Origin: Bacillota bacterium
GTDB taxonomy: Bacteria > Bacillota > Clostridia > Acetivibrionales > Acetivibrionaceae
Assembly: GCA_023398495.1 (NCBI GenBank)
Contig: JAEWSG010000064.1
Span: 23,909-87,908 of the forward strand
Length of the DNA: 64,000 nucleotides
Direction of reading: 5' to 3'
This document shows, one piece after another, positions 53,407 to 61,543 of this stretch (its first letter is position 1; each line of letters starts with the position of its first letter). The notes under the pieces were generated by a model that saw only the letters and a program-made list of their open reading frames with translations, had not been told where the DNA came from and ran no database searches. A program made the translations under genes and the position numbers.

Positions 53407-55122
53407 ATGGATAACAAACAATATATGACAATTGATGGAATTCCTGTTGAAATAAACGGAGAAAAAAACCTTCTTGAACTTATTCGGAAAGTAGGTATTA
53501 AGCTTCCTACATTCTGCTATCATTCGGAATTGTCAATTTATGGTGCATGTCGTATGTGTATGGTTGAGAATGAATGGGGAGGGTTAGATGCAGCGTGTTC
53601 AACTCCTCCAAAGGCAGGAATGACTATAAAAACAAGTACTGCAAGGCTTCAGAAATACCGTAAAATGATTTTAGAACTTTTGCTTGCAAACCATTGCCGT
53701 GATTGTACTACCTGTAATAATAACGGCAAGTGTAAACTGCAGGATCTCGCAATGCGCTACAATATTAGTTCTGTAAGATTTCCTAATACTGCATCCGAGC
53801 CAAAGGTTGATGATTCTTCGCTTTGTATTACACGCGATCAGAATAAATGCATACTTTGCGGTGACTGTGTTCGTGTATGTAATGAAGTGCAGAATGTAGG
53901 TGCCATTGATTTTGCTTACAGGGGTTCAAAAATGAAAATCTGTACTGCGTTCGACAAACCAATTGCACAATCAAATTGCGTCGGTTGCGGACAGTGTGCT
54001 CTTGCATGTCCCACAGGTGCAATTGTTGTTAAAAATGATTCCGACAGAGTTTGGAAAGAAATTTATGATAAAAATGCAAAGGTAACAGTCCAGATAGCTC
54101 CGGCTGTGCGTGTTGCACTTGGTAAGGAATTAGGCCTTAATGATGGGGAAAATGCCATTGGTAGAATTGTAGCAGCACTAAGGATGATGGGATTTGATGA
54201 AATATATGATACTTCAACAGGAGCAGACCTTACAGTGCTTGAAGAATCAGCCGAACTGTTAAAGCGTATTAAAGAAGGTAATAATGATATGCCGCTGTTT
54301 ACATCGTGCTGTCCTGCCTGGGTTAACTACTGTGAGAAACACCATCCTGAGCTTTTGCCACACGTTTCAACCTGCCGGTCACCTATGCAGATGTTTGCGG
54401 CAATAATAAAGGAAGAGAATTCTACTTCCAGCAGACGTGTTGTTCATGTGGCGGTAATGCCATGTACTGCAAAGAAGTTTGAGGCTGACCGTGAGGAATT
54501 TAAAGTTAACGGTGTTCCGAATGTGGATTATGTTATTTCAACCCAGGAACTTATTCAGATGATAAAGGAATCGGGCATTGTATTTTCTGATTTGGAGCCC
54601 GAGGCAGTTGATATGCCTTTTGGTACCCATACGGGTGCAGGTGTAATATTCGGAGTTACAGGCGGAGTTACCGAGGCAGTTCTAAGAAGAGTGGTTTCCG
54701 ACAAGTCAGCCACATCGTTTAGGTCTTTGGCCTATACCGGTGTCCGTGGCATGGATGGTGTAAAGGAAGCTTCTGTGATGTATGGTGACAGAAAACTTAA
54801 AATTGCAGTCGTGAGTGGTCTTAAAAATACCAGCGACCTGATTGAAAGAATCAAAGCGGGTGAGCATTATGACCTGGTAGAAGTCATGGCATGCCCTGGC
54901 GGTTGCGTAAACGGCGGAGGCCAGCCTTTTGTATCAAGTGAAGAAAAAGCAAAAAGAGGCAAAGGTCTATACAGTGCAGATAAACTTTGCAATATTAAAT
55001 CTTCGGAAGAGAATCCTCTTATGATGACGCTTTACAACGGAGTTTTAAAAGGCAGGGTTCATGAATTGCTTCATGTTGATTATTCAGCAAAAAAGGAGGC
55101 AGATAAGAGTGTTGGAGATTAA
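53407..55122 (+). CDS. hydA: Catalytic [FeFe]-hydrogenase subunit (HydA)
   Basis: The 571-residue enzyme starts with a plant-type [2Fe-2S] domain (C37, C48, C51, C64) and a His-Cys3 [4Fe-4S] site (H96, C100, C103, C109). Two ferredoxin clusters follow (CILCGDCVRVC, CVGCGQCALACP). The H-cluster domain carries all three classical signatures: TSCCPAWVNYC, MPCTAKKFEADR and MACPGGCVNGGGQP. It reduces protons to H2 or the reverse. With the NuoE- and NuoF-like subunits it forms a trimeric enzyme using NADH and reduced ferredoxin. The C-terminus overlaps a small [2Fe-2S] gene. Confidence 0.97.
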   Translation: MDNKQYMTIDGIPVEINGEKNLLELIRKVGIKLPTFCYHSELSIYGACRMCMVENEWGGLDAACSTPPKAGMTIKTSTARLQKYRKMILELLLANHCRDCTTCNNNGKCKLQDLAMRYNISSVRFPNTASEPKVDDSSLCITRDQNKCILCGDCVRVCNEVQNVGAIDFAYRGSKMKICTAFDKPIAQSNCVGCGQCALACPTGAIVVKNDSDRVWKEIYDKNAKVTVQIAPAVRVALGKELGLNDGENAIGRIVAALRMMGFDEIYDTSTGADLTVLEESAELLKRIKEGNNDMPLFTSCCPAWVNYCEKHHPELLPHVSTCRSPMQMFAAIIKEENSTSSRRVVHVAVMPCTAKKFEADREEFKVNGVPNVDYVISTQELIQMIKESGIVFSDLEPEAVDMPFGTHTGAGVIFGVTGGVTEAVLRRVVSDKSATSFRSLAYTGVRGMDGVKEASVMYGDRKLKIAVVSGLKNTSDLIERIKAGEHYDLVEVMACPGGCVNGGGQPFVSSEEKAKRGKGLYSADKLCNIKSSEENPLMMTLYNGVLKGRVHELLHVDYSAKKEADKSVGD

Positions 55123-55360
55123 AATCTGTATAGGAAGCTCGTGTCACTTAAAAGGATCTTATAACATTATTCAGGAATTTCAACATCTTGTTGAAGAAAA
55201 ATCCTTACATGACAAAATCGACATAAAGGCAAAGTTTTGCATGAAAAAGTGCCAGAATAAAGGTGTTGCTGTAGAAGTCAATAATGAAATATATGGAGTT
55301 TTGCCTGAAAAGACGGAAGAGTTTTTTAACAATACAATTTTGCCTATATTGAAAGGCTGA
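55109..55360 (+). CDS. Small thioredoxin-like [2Fe-2S] protein (second copy)
   Basis: This 83-residue paralogue of the protein at 47883-48125 shares ICIGSSCHLKGS and the FCMKxC motif and has the same length. GTG 55109 is the likely start because AAGGAGG lies nine bases before it. TTG 55112 is the alternative. A longer in-frame ATG at 55061 would extend deep into hydA and is rejected. It overlaps hydA by 14 bp and ends the redox operon. A role as electron carrier or maturation partner of HydABC is inferred from position. Confidence 0.8.
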   Translation: MLEIKICIGSSCHLKGSYNIIQEFQHLVEEKSLHDKIDIKAKFCMKKCQNKGVAVEVNNEIYGVLPEKTEEFFNNTILPILKG

Positions 55361-55364
55361 TAGA

Positions 55365-55402
55365 AAAGGGGAGGTTAACAGGTAGTTAATACTCCCCTTT
55401 GA
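55365..55402. terminator. Terminator closing the hydrogenase operon (bidirectional)
   Basis: AAAGGGGAG / CTCCCCTTT with a GTTAA-containing internal region forms a stable hairpin between the convergent [2Fe-2S] gene and the FmdB-like gene. Confidence 0.78.
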
Positions 55403-55412
55403 TTATCCCTTA

Positions 55413-55628
55413 TTAATGATGGCAGCAGCCACCGCATTTGTGTACGTTTGGACAGTCGGAAGCACTGGAACTTTTGGGTTTGGTGATGTTTATATTCTTA
55501 AATACAGAGCTCAGATCATTGCTTCCACAGTCAGGGCACTTAATCAATTTATCGGTCTTTTCGCTCATTTTTGCCATAATATTAAATTCGTTACCGCATT
55601 TTTCACACTTCAAATCATAAAAAGGCAT
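55413..55628 (-). CDS. FmdB-family zinc-ribbon protein
   Basis: This 71-residue protein starts MPFYDLKC, the FmdB/regulatory zinc-ribbon hallmark. A zinc site is formed by C8, C11, C31 and C34. The Ser/Lys tail ends in a Cys/His-rich KCGGCCHH that could bind another metal. The start at 55628 is set by GAGGAG seven bases before the ATG. A longer frame upstream has no conserved residues. Role unknown: these proteins are widespread small zinc ribbons of unclear regulatory function. Its own promoter lies at 55662-55690. Confidence 0.87.
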   Translation of the reverse strand: MPFYDLKCEKCGNEFNIMAKMSEKTDKLIKCPDCGSNDLSSVFKNINITKPKSSSASDCPNVHKCGGCCHH

Positions 55629-55661
55629 TATATCAACTCCTCGAATATTAATTCTGACATA

Positions 55662-55690
55662 ATAGTACCATATCGTAGTTGAAGCTGCAA
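55662..55690 (-). promoter_or_regulatory. Probable promoter of the FmdB-like gene
   Basis: On the minus strand TTGCAG, a 17-bp spacer and TACTAT lie 34 bp before the ATG. A 10-bp palindrome CTTCGCGAAG at 55696-55705 lies just upstream of the -35. Confidence 0.55.
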
Positions 55691-55963
55691 TCTTACTTCG
55701 CGAAGAAGAATACTCTCCCTGCAATAATGCAAAAATTTTAATTGTGGACATAAAGTAATTTTAGTGATAAAATAGTAATAGACACTTTTTTTGTGTTATA
55801 CTCAGTTCAAAAGCAATTCCAGGATGGTAATTCATAGTCTTAACTTTAAGTGGTTGGTGTTTTTCATAAACTTACAGCTTTCCGTAAAGAAGTTCTATTA
55901 CAGGTAAAATTCTCTTTTTGTATTCTGATTGTTTATTAAATTTTGGCTATTTTCCCTTTAATA

Positions 55964-55992
55964 TTGAAGTTGCCGTACTTAAATAGTAAAAT
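55964..55992 (+). promoter_or_regulatory. Probable promoter of the ddl-murI genes
   Basis: TTGAAG (55964-55969), 17-bp spacer and TAAAAT (55987-55992) lie 95 bp before the ddl ATG. The rest of the 458-bp gap 55629-56086 holds the FmdB promoter and AT-rich sequence with no supported gene. Confidence 0.6.
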
Positions 55993-56086
55993 GAGAAATA
56001 TATATTTACTATATGTTTTTATGTACATATCGCAGCGATAGTTTCAATCAAAGTAATTAATGACCGCTGCTACAGGGGAGGCAAAT

Positions 56087-57220
56087 ATGAGCGATAAGAA
56101 AAGGGTAATGGTTATATTCGGAGGGCAGTCGTCCGAGCATGAAGTTTCAAGAGTTTCAGCAACATCAATAATTAACAATATGGATAGAAGTAAGTATGAT
56201 ATATCTTTTGTAGGGATTACCAAAGAAGGAAGATGGCTTCCTTATAATGGTCCGGTGGAAAAGATTGCTTCCGGTGAATGGGAAGAAATTGCTATAAATA
56301 AAATGGTGAAAAGTATATCTTGCCGTGATAATATTATTAATGCGATAGTAAGCCGGGGAGCTTCATCGGAAGCAATAATAAAAAACGGGAATGAAGAAAT
56401 CAGTGACCGTCCCGTAGATGTGGTTTTTCCAGTGCTCCATGGATGTAATGGGGAAGATGGGACTATTCAAGGACTTTTTGAGATGGCAGGTATACCCTAT
56501 GTAGGATCGGGAGTTTTAGGCTCAGCTCTCGGAATGGATAAGATATATGCTAAAATAGTATTTGAAAAGGCTGGTATCCCTCAGGCTGACTATTTATACT
56601 TTACAAGAAAAGAGATAAGGGATAATGCTGACAGTGCAGCTGATGCCATTGAACAAAAGTTTAAGTATCCGGTATTTATAAAACCCTCTAATGCGGGATC
56701 GTCGGTTGGTGTATCAAAGGCACATGACAGGAAAGAACTGATTGAGGCATTAAATTTTGCAGCTAAATACGACAGAAAAGTTCTGATAGAAGAGTTTATA
56801 AATGGCAGGGAAGTGGAGTGTGCAGTCTTAGGAAATGATAATCCAATTGCATCAACAGTTGGAGAAATTGTTCCTAGCAATGAGTTTTATGATTATAATG
56901 CAAAGTATATAGACGGAAGTTCAAAAACGATTATTCCTGCAGAGTTGCCGGAAGATACGATGTTAAAAATCAGGAATTATGCGGTAAAGGCATTTAAGGC
57001 ACTTGATTGTGCAGGGCTATCCAGGGTTGACTTTTTCGTCCATAAGGAAACCGGTGAAGTTTACCTTAATGAAATAAATACCCTGCCTGGGTTTACTAGT
57101 ATAAGTATGTATCCTATGTTGTGGGGTACATCAGGGATACCATACAGTGAGCTTATTGAAAGACTTATTGATCTGGCAATTGAAAGATTTAATGACAATA
57201 CAAGAGAAGTAGAAAATTAG
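56087..57220 (+). CDS. ddl: D-alanine--D-alanine ligase
   Basis: This 377-residue ATP-grasp enzyme joins two D-alanines for peptidoglycan precursors. Motifs include GGQSSEHEVS at the N-terminus, HGCNGEDGTIQG, KPSNAGSSVGVSKA and NEINTLPGFTSISMYP. ATG 56087 is favoured because GGGGAGG lies six bases before it, while the upstream in-frame ATG at 56060 lacks one. murI follows after 46 bp, making a small cell-wall pair. The enzyme looks complete. No vancomycin-resistance neighbours such as vanH or vanX are present, so it is taken as the housekeeping ligase. Confidence 0.95.
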   Translation: MSDKKRVMVIFGGQSSEHEVSRVSATSIINNMDRSKYDISFVGITKEGRWLPYNGPVEKIASGEWEEIAINKMVKSISCRDNIINAIVSRGASSEAIIKNGNEEISDRPVDVVFPVLHGCNGEDGTIQGLFEMAGIPYVGSGVLGSALGMDKIYAKIVFEKAGIPQADYLYFTRKEIRDNADSAADAIEQKFKYPVFIKPSNAGSSVGVSKAHDRKELIEALNFAAKYDRKVLIEEFINGREVECAVLGNDNPIASTVGEIVPSNEFYDYNAKYIDGSSKTIIPAELPEDTMLKIRNYAVKAFKALDCAGLSRVDFFVHKETGEVYLNEINTLPGFTSISMYPMLWGTSGIPYSELIERLIDLAIERFNDNTREVEN

Positions 57221-57266
57221 TGCGTTAGGAATGATTAGATATACAAAATTTGGGGGAAATATAATC

Positions 57267-58073
57267 ATGGACAATAGACCTATTGGGGTTTTTGATTCGG
57301 GAATTGGAGGACTCACAGTCCTTAAAGAAATAAACAGGTTGTTACCTCAGGAAAGTGTTGTTTACTTTGGAGACAGTGGAAGGGCACCTTACGGGACAAA
57401 ATCAAAAGAAACAGTTATAAAATACACTTTTCAGGACATAAGGTTCCTTCAGAACCAGGACATAAAGATGATTGTTATAGCATGTAATACCGCAAGTGCA
57501 TGCAGTTTGGAAAGGGTTAAAAACAGCTTTGATTTTCCTATTGTTGAAGTTGTAGAGCCTGGGGCGGCAGCTGCTGCAAAGGCTACAAGAAACAACAGGG
57601 TTGGTGTAATCGGTACACCGGCAACAGTAAGCAGTGGTGTATATGAAAGGGCCATAACAAAAATAAACGGCTCTATAGAGATATTTTCAAAACCCTGCCC
57701 AATGTTTGTGCCGCTGGTTGAAGAAGGCTGGTGGGAAAATGAAATTGCGTTTAAAATTGCAGAGGAATACTTGTTTCCTCTAAAAGAAGTGGAAATTGAT
57801 ACCTTGGTTTTAGGATGTACGCATTACCCGCTTTTGCAAAACACCATTCAAAAAGTTATGGGTGATGATGTTAAATTGGTAAATTCAGCATTAGAAGTAG
57901 CGAAAGTAGTAAAGGAGGGGATAGAAGGAAATAATAATTGCAGGGATGAAAGAGTTACTCCGGTGTACAGGTATTACACAAGTGATAGCGTTGAGAAGTT
58001 TGAATCGTTAGGCAATTCCATTTTGAACAGTAAAATACATTCTGCTGAAAAAGTCGATATTGAGAGATATTAG
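57267..58073 (+). CDS. murI: Glutamate racemase
   Basis: The 268-residue racemase supplies D-glutamate to peptidoglycan. It has the family opening IGVFDSGIGGLTVLKEI and paired catalytic cysteines C73 (IACNTASA) and C184 (LGCTHYPLL). YFGDSGRAPYG is a substrate-site motif. ATG 57267 follows GGGGG, and the upstream in-frame ATG at 57231 is not supported. It is downstream of ddl and ends before a 14-bp stem at 58078-58114. Confidence 0.95.
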   Translation: MDNRPIGVFDSGIGGLTVLKEINRLLPQESVVYFGDSGRAPYGTKSKETVIKYTFQDIRFLQNQDIKMIVIACNTASACSLERVKNSFDFPIVEVVEPGAAAAAKATRNNRVGVIGTPATVSSGVYERAITKINGSIEIFSKPCPMFVPLVEEGWWENEIAFKIAEEYLFPLKEVEIDTLVLGCTHYPLLQNTIQKVMGDDVKLVNSALEVAKVVKEGIEGNNNCRDERVTPVYRYYTSDSVEKFESLGNSILNSKIHSAEKVDIERY

Positions 58074-58077
58074 CGAT

Positions 58078-58114
58078 ATATAAGCTGCCGCTTGTATTGG
58101 GCGGTAGCTTATAT
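58078..58114 (+). terminator. Stem-loop after murI, possible terminator
   Basis: Arms ATATAAGCTGCCGC (58078-58091) and GCGGTAGCTTATAT (58101-58114) pair over 14 bp with one G-U. No T-run follows, so it may be a factor-dependent stop or an mRNA end. Confidence 0.6.
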
Positions 58115-58285
58115 TCAGATGGTTATTGTTTTGCAGTATACAAGCCTGGAATTTAATTAACTGTGCAAAACAATACTACTATGCAGCATAACCTATGAAG
58201 AGGGATTAGTGTACATTGTAAGCAGGAAAGTATTAAGTACAGAAGGACGGTTGGTTCCTTACAAAAAAAATGGAGGCGAGGCTAT

Positions 58286-58753
58286 ATGAATAAAAATGTT
58301 ATTATTTCCGTAAAAGGGATTCAGACTTCATCCGGTAAAGATACAAATACACTTGAACTTGTTACTGAAGGAAGATATTATAAAAAGGGAAATACATACT
58401 ATGTAACTTATAAAGAAAGTGAAGTCACAGGAATGGATGGTACTACAACTACTTTAAAGATTGCCAATGGTATTGTGACTTTAATGAGATTCGGCTCTAT
58501 AAATACGCAGTTTATTTTCGAGAAGGGTCAAAAACATGTTTCATACTATGATACACAATATGGTACCTTTACTGTAGGTGTAATGACAAATGCGGTAACG
58601 GTTGATGTTGATGATGAAGGTGGAGAAATAAGGGTTGATTATCACCTGGAAATAGATAATAATAAACAAGGTGGAAACGATTTTCATATGTTTATCAGGG
58701 AGGCAGGGCAAGTTAATGACGAATGTAGTGGAAGTATTGAAATCTCAAATTAG
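58286..58753 (+). CDS. DUF1934/YwiB-type beta-barrel protein
   Basis: This 155-residue protein resembles YwiB (DUF1934), a small calycin-like beta barrel of unknown function. Visible features are VIISVKGIQTSS, YYVTYKESEVTGMDGTTTTLKI and IRVDYHLEID. In many Firmicutes it directly precedes argS, as here, where it overlaps argS by 38 bp. TGGAGGCGAGG lies before the ATG. A role near translation or cell-wall metabolism has been suggested only by context. The 212-bp gap upstream holds the murI stem-loop and no clear gene. Confidence 0.85.
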   Translation: MNKNVIISVKGIQTSSGKDTNTLELVTEGRYYKKGNTYYVTYKESEVTGMDGTTTTLKIANGIVTLMRFGSINTQFIFEKGQKHVSYYDTQYGTFTVGVMTNAVTVDVDDEGGEIRVDYHLEIDNNKQGGNDFHMFIREAGQVNDECSGSIEISN

Positions 58754-60440
58754 CGAAGTGGTTAAAAAATCCCTTTTAAAGGCTATGGCAAGCGGGGAGC
58801 TCCCGGAATTTGAAGCGGGAGAAATAGTAGTCGAAACTCCAAGAGAAAAGGAGCACGGTGATTTTTCAACCAATGTAGCCATGCAGGCTGCAAAAGCTGC
58901 AAAAAAGGCCCCGAGGCAGATTGCGGATATTATATCCAAAAACATGGACTTTGCAGGTACATATATCGAAAAGGTCGAAACAGCAGGGCCGGGATTTATA
59001 AATTTTTATCTGAATAATTTATGGCTGTACGATACAATAAAGACTATTCAGGATATGAAGGATAAATATGGCGAAATCAACATAGGGCAGGGCAAAAAGG
59101 TAATGGTTGAATTCGTTAGTGCCAACCCCACAGGGCCGCTTCATATGGGAAATGCAAGAGGCGGAGCATTAGGTGATTGTATTGCCAGTGTATTGTCGAA
59201 GGCTGGATATGATGTTACAAGAGAGTTTTATGTCAATGACGCCGGTAACCAGATTGAGAAGTTCGGGATTTCGCTTGAAGCTCGGTATATTCAGCAATTA
59301 AAGGGTGAGGATGCGGTAGAGTTCCCAGAAGACGGCTATCATGGCGAAGATATAATCGAGCATATGAAGGATTATATTGCTATAAACGGGGACAAGCTCT
59401 TAAATGTTGAAAGCGAGCAAAGAAGGAAAGAACTTGTTGAGTTTGCACTTCCGCGCAATATTGAAAGAATCAGAAGCGGTTTGGAAAGCTATGGAGTAAA
59501 GTTCGATAACTGGTTTTCAGAACAGTCTCTGTATGACAGCGGAGAGCTTCAGGAAACATTGGCTTTATTGAAAGATAATGGACACACAACTGAGAAGGAT
59601 GGAGCAATCTGGTTTAAGACCTCTGAACTTGGTACTGAAAAAGATGAGGTTATAGTCAGAAATAATGGATTACCCACTTATTTTGCTTCAGATATTGCGT
59701 ATCATAGGAATAAGTTCCTAAAGAGGAAGTATGATTGGGTTATCAACTTGCTTGGAGCCGATCATCACGGGCATGTAGCAAGAATGAAGGCTGCGGTTAA
59801 AGCTTTGGGTATAGATCCGGAGAAGCTTGATGTTGTATTGTTCCAGTTGGTTCGTCTTTACAGGAATGGTGAAATTGCACGGATGTCCAAACGTACAGGG
59901 AAGTCCATATCCCTTATGGATCTTTTGGAGGAACTTAGGAGTGAGGAAGCCGGCAGGGAGGAATCCGGAAGGGATGCAGCAAGATTTTTCTTCAATACAA
60001 AAGCATCGGGAAGCCATCTTGATTTTGATCTTGACCTTGCAGTAAAGCAATCAAATGAAAATCCTGTGTTTTATGTGCAATATGCACATGCGAGAATATG
60101 CAGTATGCTAAAGGTACTCGAAAGTGAGGATATCAGGTTCCCTAGTGTTGAAGCGGTTGATTTAACCAGACTTTCGGCTAAGGAAGAGATAGAATTGATG
60201 AAGAAACTTGCAGAATACCCGGAAGAAATCAGGATAGCTGCTCAGACGCTTGAACCAAGCAGGCTTACAAGGTACGTCATGGAAGTCGCAGGGGCTTTAC
60301 ATAGTTTTTATTACTCATGTAGTGTAAAAGGTGCGGAAGAAAGCCTGAGGAATGCAAGGATAGTTCTTGTTGACAGTACAAGGATTGTAATAAAAAATGT
60401 TCTGGATTTGTTAAGTATAAGTGCACCGGAGAAAATGTAG
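58716..60440 (+). CDS. argS: Arginyl-tRNA synthetase
   Basis: The 574-residue class I synthetase attaches arginine to tRNA-Arg. The HIGH-type signature is H143-MGN in TGPLHMGNARGG, and the KMSK-type loop is M390-SKRTGKS. The C-terminal DALR anticodon-binding domain runs from about 455. The N-terminal Add-1 domain includes FEAGEIVVETPREKEHGDFS. ATG 58716 follows GGGAGG and the long overlap with the YwiB-like gene suggests coupling. A longer in-frame start at 58671 has no ribosome site. Confidence 0.96.
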   Translation: MTNVVEVLKSQISEVVKKSLLKAMASGELPEFEAGEIVVETPREKEHGDFSTNVAMQAAKAAKKAPRQIADIISKNMDFAGTYIEKVETAGPGFINFYLNNLWLYDTIKTIQDMKDKYGEINIGQGKKVMVEFVSANPTGPLHMGNARGGALGDCIASVLSKAGYDVTREFYVNDAGNQIEKFGISLEARYIQQLKGEDAVEFPEDGYHGEDIIEHMKDYIAINGDKLLNVESEQRRKELVEFALPRNIERIRSGLESYGVKFDNWFSEQSLYDSGELQETLALLKDNGHTTEKDGAIWFKTSELGTEKDEVIVRNNGLPTYFASDIAYHRNKFLKRKYDWVINLLGADHHGHVARMKAAVKALGIDPEKLDVVLFQLVRLYRNGEIARMSKRTGKSISLMDLLEELRSEEAGREESGRDAARFFFNTKASGSHLDFDLDLAVKQSNENPVFYVQYAHARICSMLKVLESEDIRFPSVEAVDLTRLSAKEEIELMKKLAEYPEEIRIAAQTLEPSRLTRYVMEVAGALHSFYYSCSVKGAEESLRNARIVLVDSTRIVIKNVLDLLSISAPEKM

Positions 60441-60453
60441 GTGTATGTGTCAG

Positions 60454-60491
60454 GCAGCTGTCGGAGTTGTATAATCCGGCAGCTGCTTTTT
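60454..60491 (+). terminator. Terminator after argS
   Basis: GCAGCTGtCGGA / TCCGGCAGCTGC forms a 12-bp stem with one G-U, followed by TTTTT. Confidence 0.85.
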
Positions 60492-60495
60492 ATGT

Positions 60496-60614
60496 GACCT
60501 CCTGTCCCGAGACGCTAAAAATGCCATCCTTGGCATTTTTGCATCAAATTATCAAACTTTCGTCCACTGATTTTAATGCTCAGGTCAAGCAATTACGCCA
60601 TTTGACACTAAAAC
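60496..60614 (-). mobile_element. MITE-like element, copy 3 (left part, inverted)
   Basis: Read on the minus strand, this begins GTTTTAGTGTCAA (60602-60614) and runs through the left half of the 43276-43592 element. It includes a shared GCATTAAAA and GATAAT region, to the AAAAATGCC hairpin and GGAGGTC. The right half is missing. It lies in the 1.1-kb gap between argS and ptuA. Confidence 0.72.
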
Positions 60615-60771
60615 CGGTTTGTGCCGCAATTGGGTTTTTTGTGCAGATTTAGTTGTCACTTTTTCAGTATGGTTAAATAAATGGGATAGATTTTTGAATA
60701 GATTAAACTACCAGTTGTGCAATAAACACAATGGTGTATTAACCAGATATATACACAGGATTCTGCAGTGA

Positions 60772-60885
60772 CTAAAAAGTAGTTCCTCTTTTATGGTCAA
60801 GGTGATTGCCCAATGCAAATACCTTTCCGGAGTCTTTTTTATCTTGTTTAACTCTCACTACATTTCTAAATTTAAAAGGCCTCAC
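60772..60885 (-). pseudogene. Possible gene remnant (37 codons)
   Basis: On the minus strand a GTG-initiated frame reads RPFKFRNVVRVKQDKKD and continues to LDHKRGTTF and a stop. The composition is protein-like, with a Gly-His-Asp segment, but there is no ribosome site and the family is not recognised. It may be a decayed tail of a gene removed from this gap. Confidence 0.25.
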
Positions 60886-61132
60886 ATAACAATTTTAAAT
60901 AAACATGTTTCGCTTTTCCCAGTACCCGAAGCCATATGAAAAAGCATTTATTCATAGTTGAATAAAATAAATGTAAAAAAAGGTTGAAATATGTAAGTCT
61001 AATATATAAAATAAATATTAGAAATTATTCAAATAGATTACATTGTAAGCATTATGTCTATAATAGGCAGCTTAGTAAACTTCTAATTGGTATAAAATTT
61101 AAAGTTGAATACGTTGTATCAAGCGTGGCAAT

Positions 61133-61219
61133 ATGACTACTTATCTCTTGTCACTTGAGTACAGAAATCCAGATAAAAAACATTTTGAAGAAGATATATC
61201 AGAAGCAGTAAACAGATAG
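61133..61219 (+). CDS. Short unassigned ORF (28 aa)
   Basis: ATG 61133 opens a frame reading MTTYLLSLEYRNPDKKHFEE then DISEAVNR. It looks like the start of a small alpha/beta protein that has lost its C-terminus. No strong ribosome site is seen. This could be a remnant of a defence-associated or Cas2-like fold, but the length allows no family call. Confidence 0.2.
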   Translation: MTTYLLSLEYRNPDKKHFEEDISEAVNR

Positions 61220-61278
61220 TTAAAATGATAACAAAAATCTGGTACAATACTGGCAATTGTACATTGAAAATAGCTGAT

Positions 61279-61403
61279 ACCCCGAAACGTCGAAAGACGC
61301 CAATGGCACTTGAAAGAGTGTCAATAAAAACACTGTAAAAGTACAGCTGTTAAGGATTATGCTGAGTATTACGATAAGTAAACTGGTATTATCTATCTGG
61401 GGT
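61279..61403 (+). ncRNA. Hairpin-rich segment upstream of ptuA, possible structured RNA
   Basis: Within 125 bp, ACCCC (61279-61283) can close with GGGGT (61399-61403) around consecutive small stems. These are CGTC-GAAA-GACG with a GNRA loop (61288-61299), GGCACT/AGTGTC (61305-61322) and CTGTA-AAAG-TACAG (61333-61346). A weaker fourth stem lies near 61373-61394. No coding frame covers it. No known riboswitch class was recognised. The rest of the gap 60615-61543 is AT-rich with the two weak frames listed. Confidence 0.35.
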
Positions 61404-61543
61404 CAAGGTAGTATAATCTGTATACGGAAAGGTTTGCTATACAAAAATACTAAGGAATTATATAGTAGAATATTGACTATAATTAGGATATAATAGGGTT
61501 TATGAAGTGAAGTAATGTCGAGCTTGTATGAGAGGTTGTATAA

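Noticed and set aside
55824..55907. 27-codon frame encoding a hydrophobic, basic peptide, possible type I toxin
   Set aside because: No ribosome binding site, no antisense RNA features visible, and the region is AT-rich. Length is within chance expectation.
56087..58073. Vancomycin-resistance-type ligase cluster
   Set aside because: ddl and murI stand without vanH, vanX or vanRS genes. This is ordinary cell-wall synthesis.
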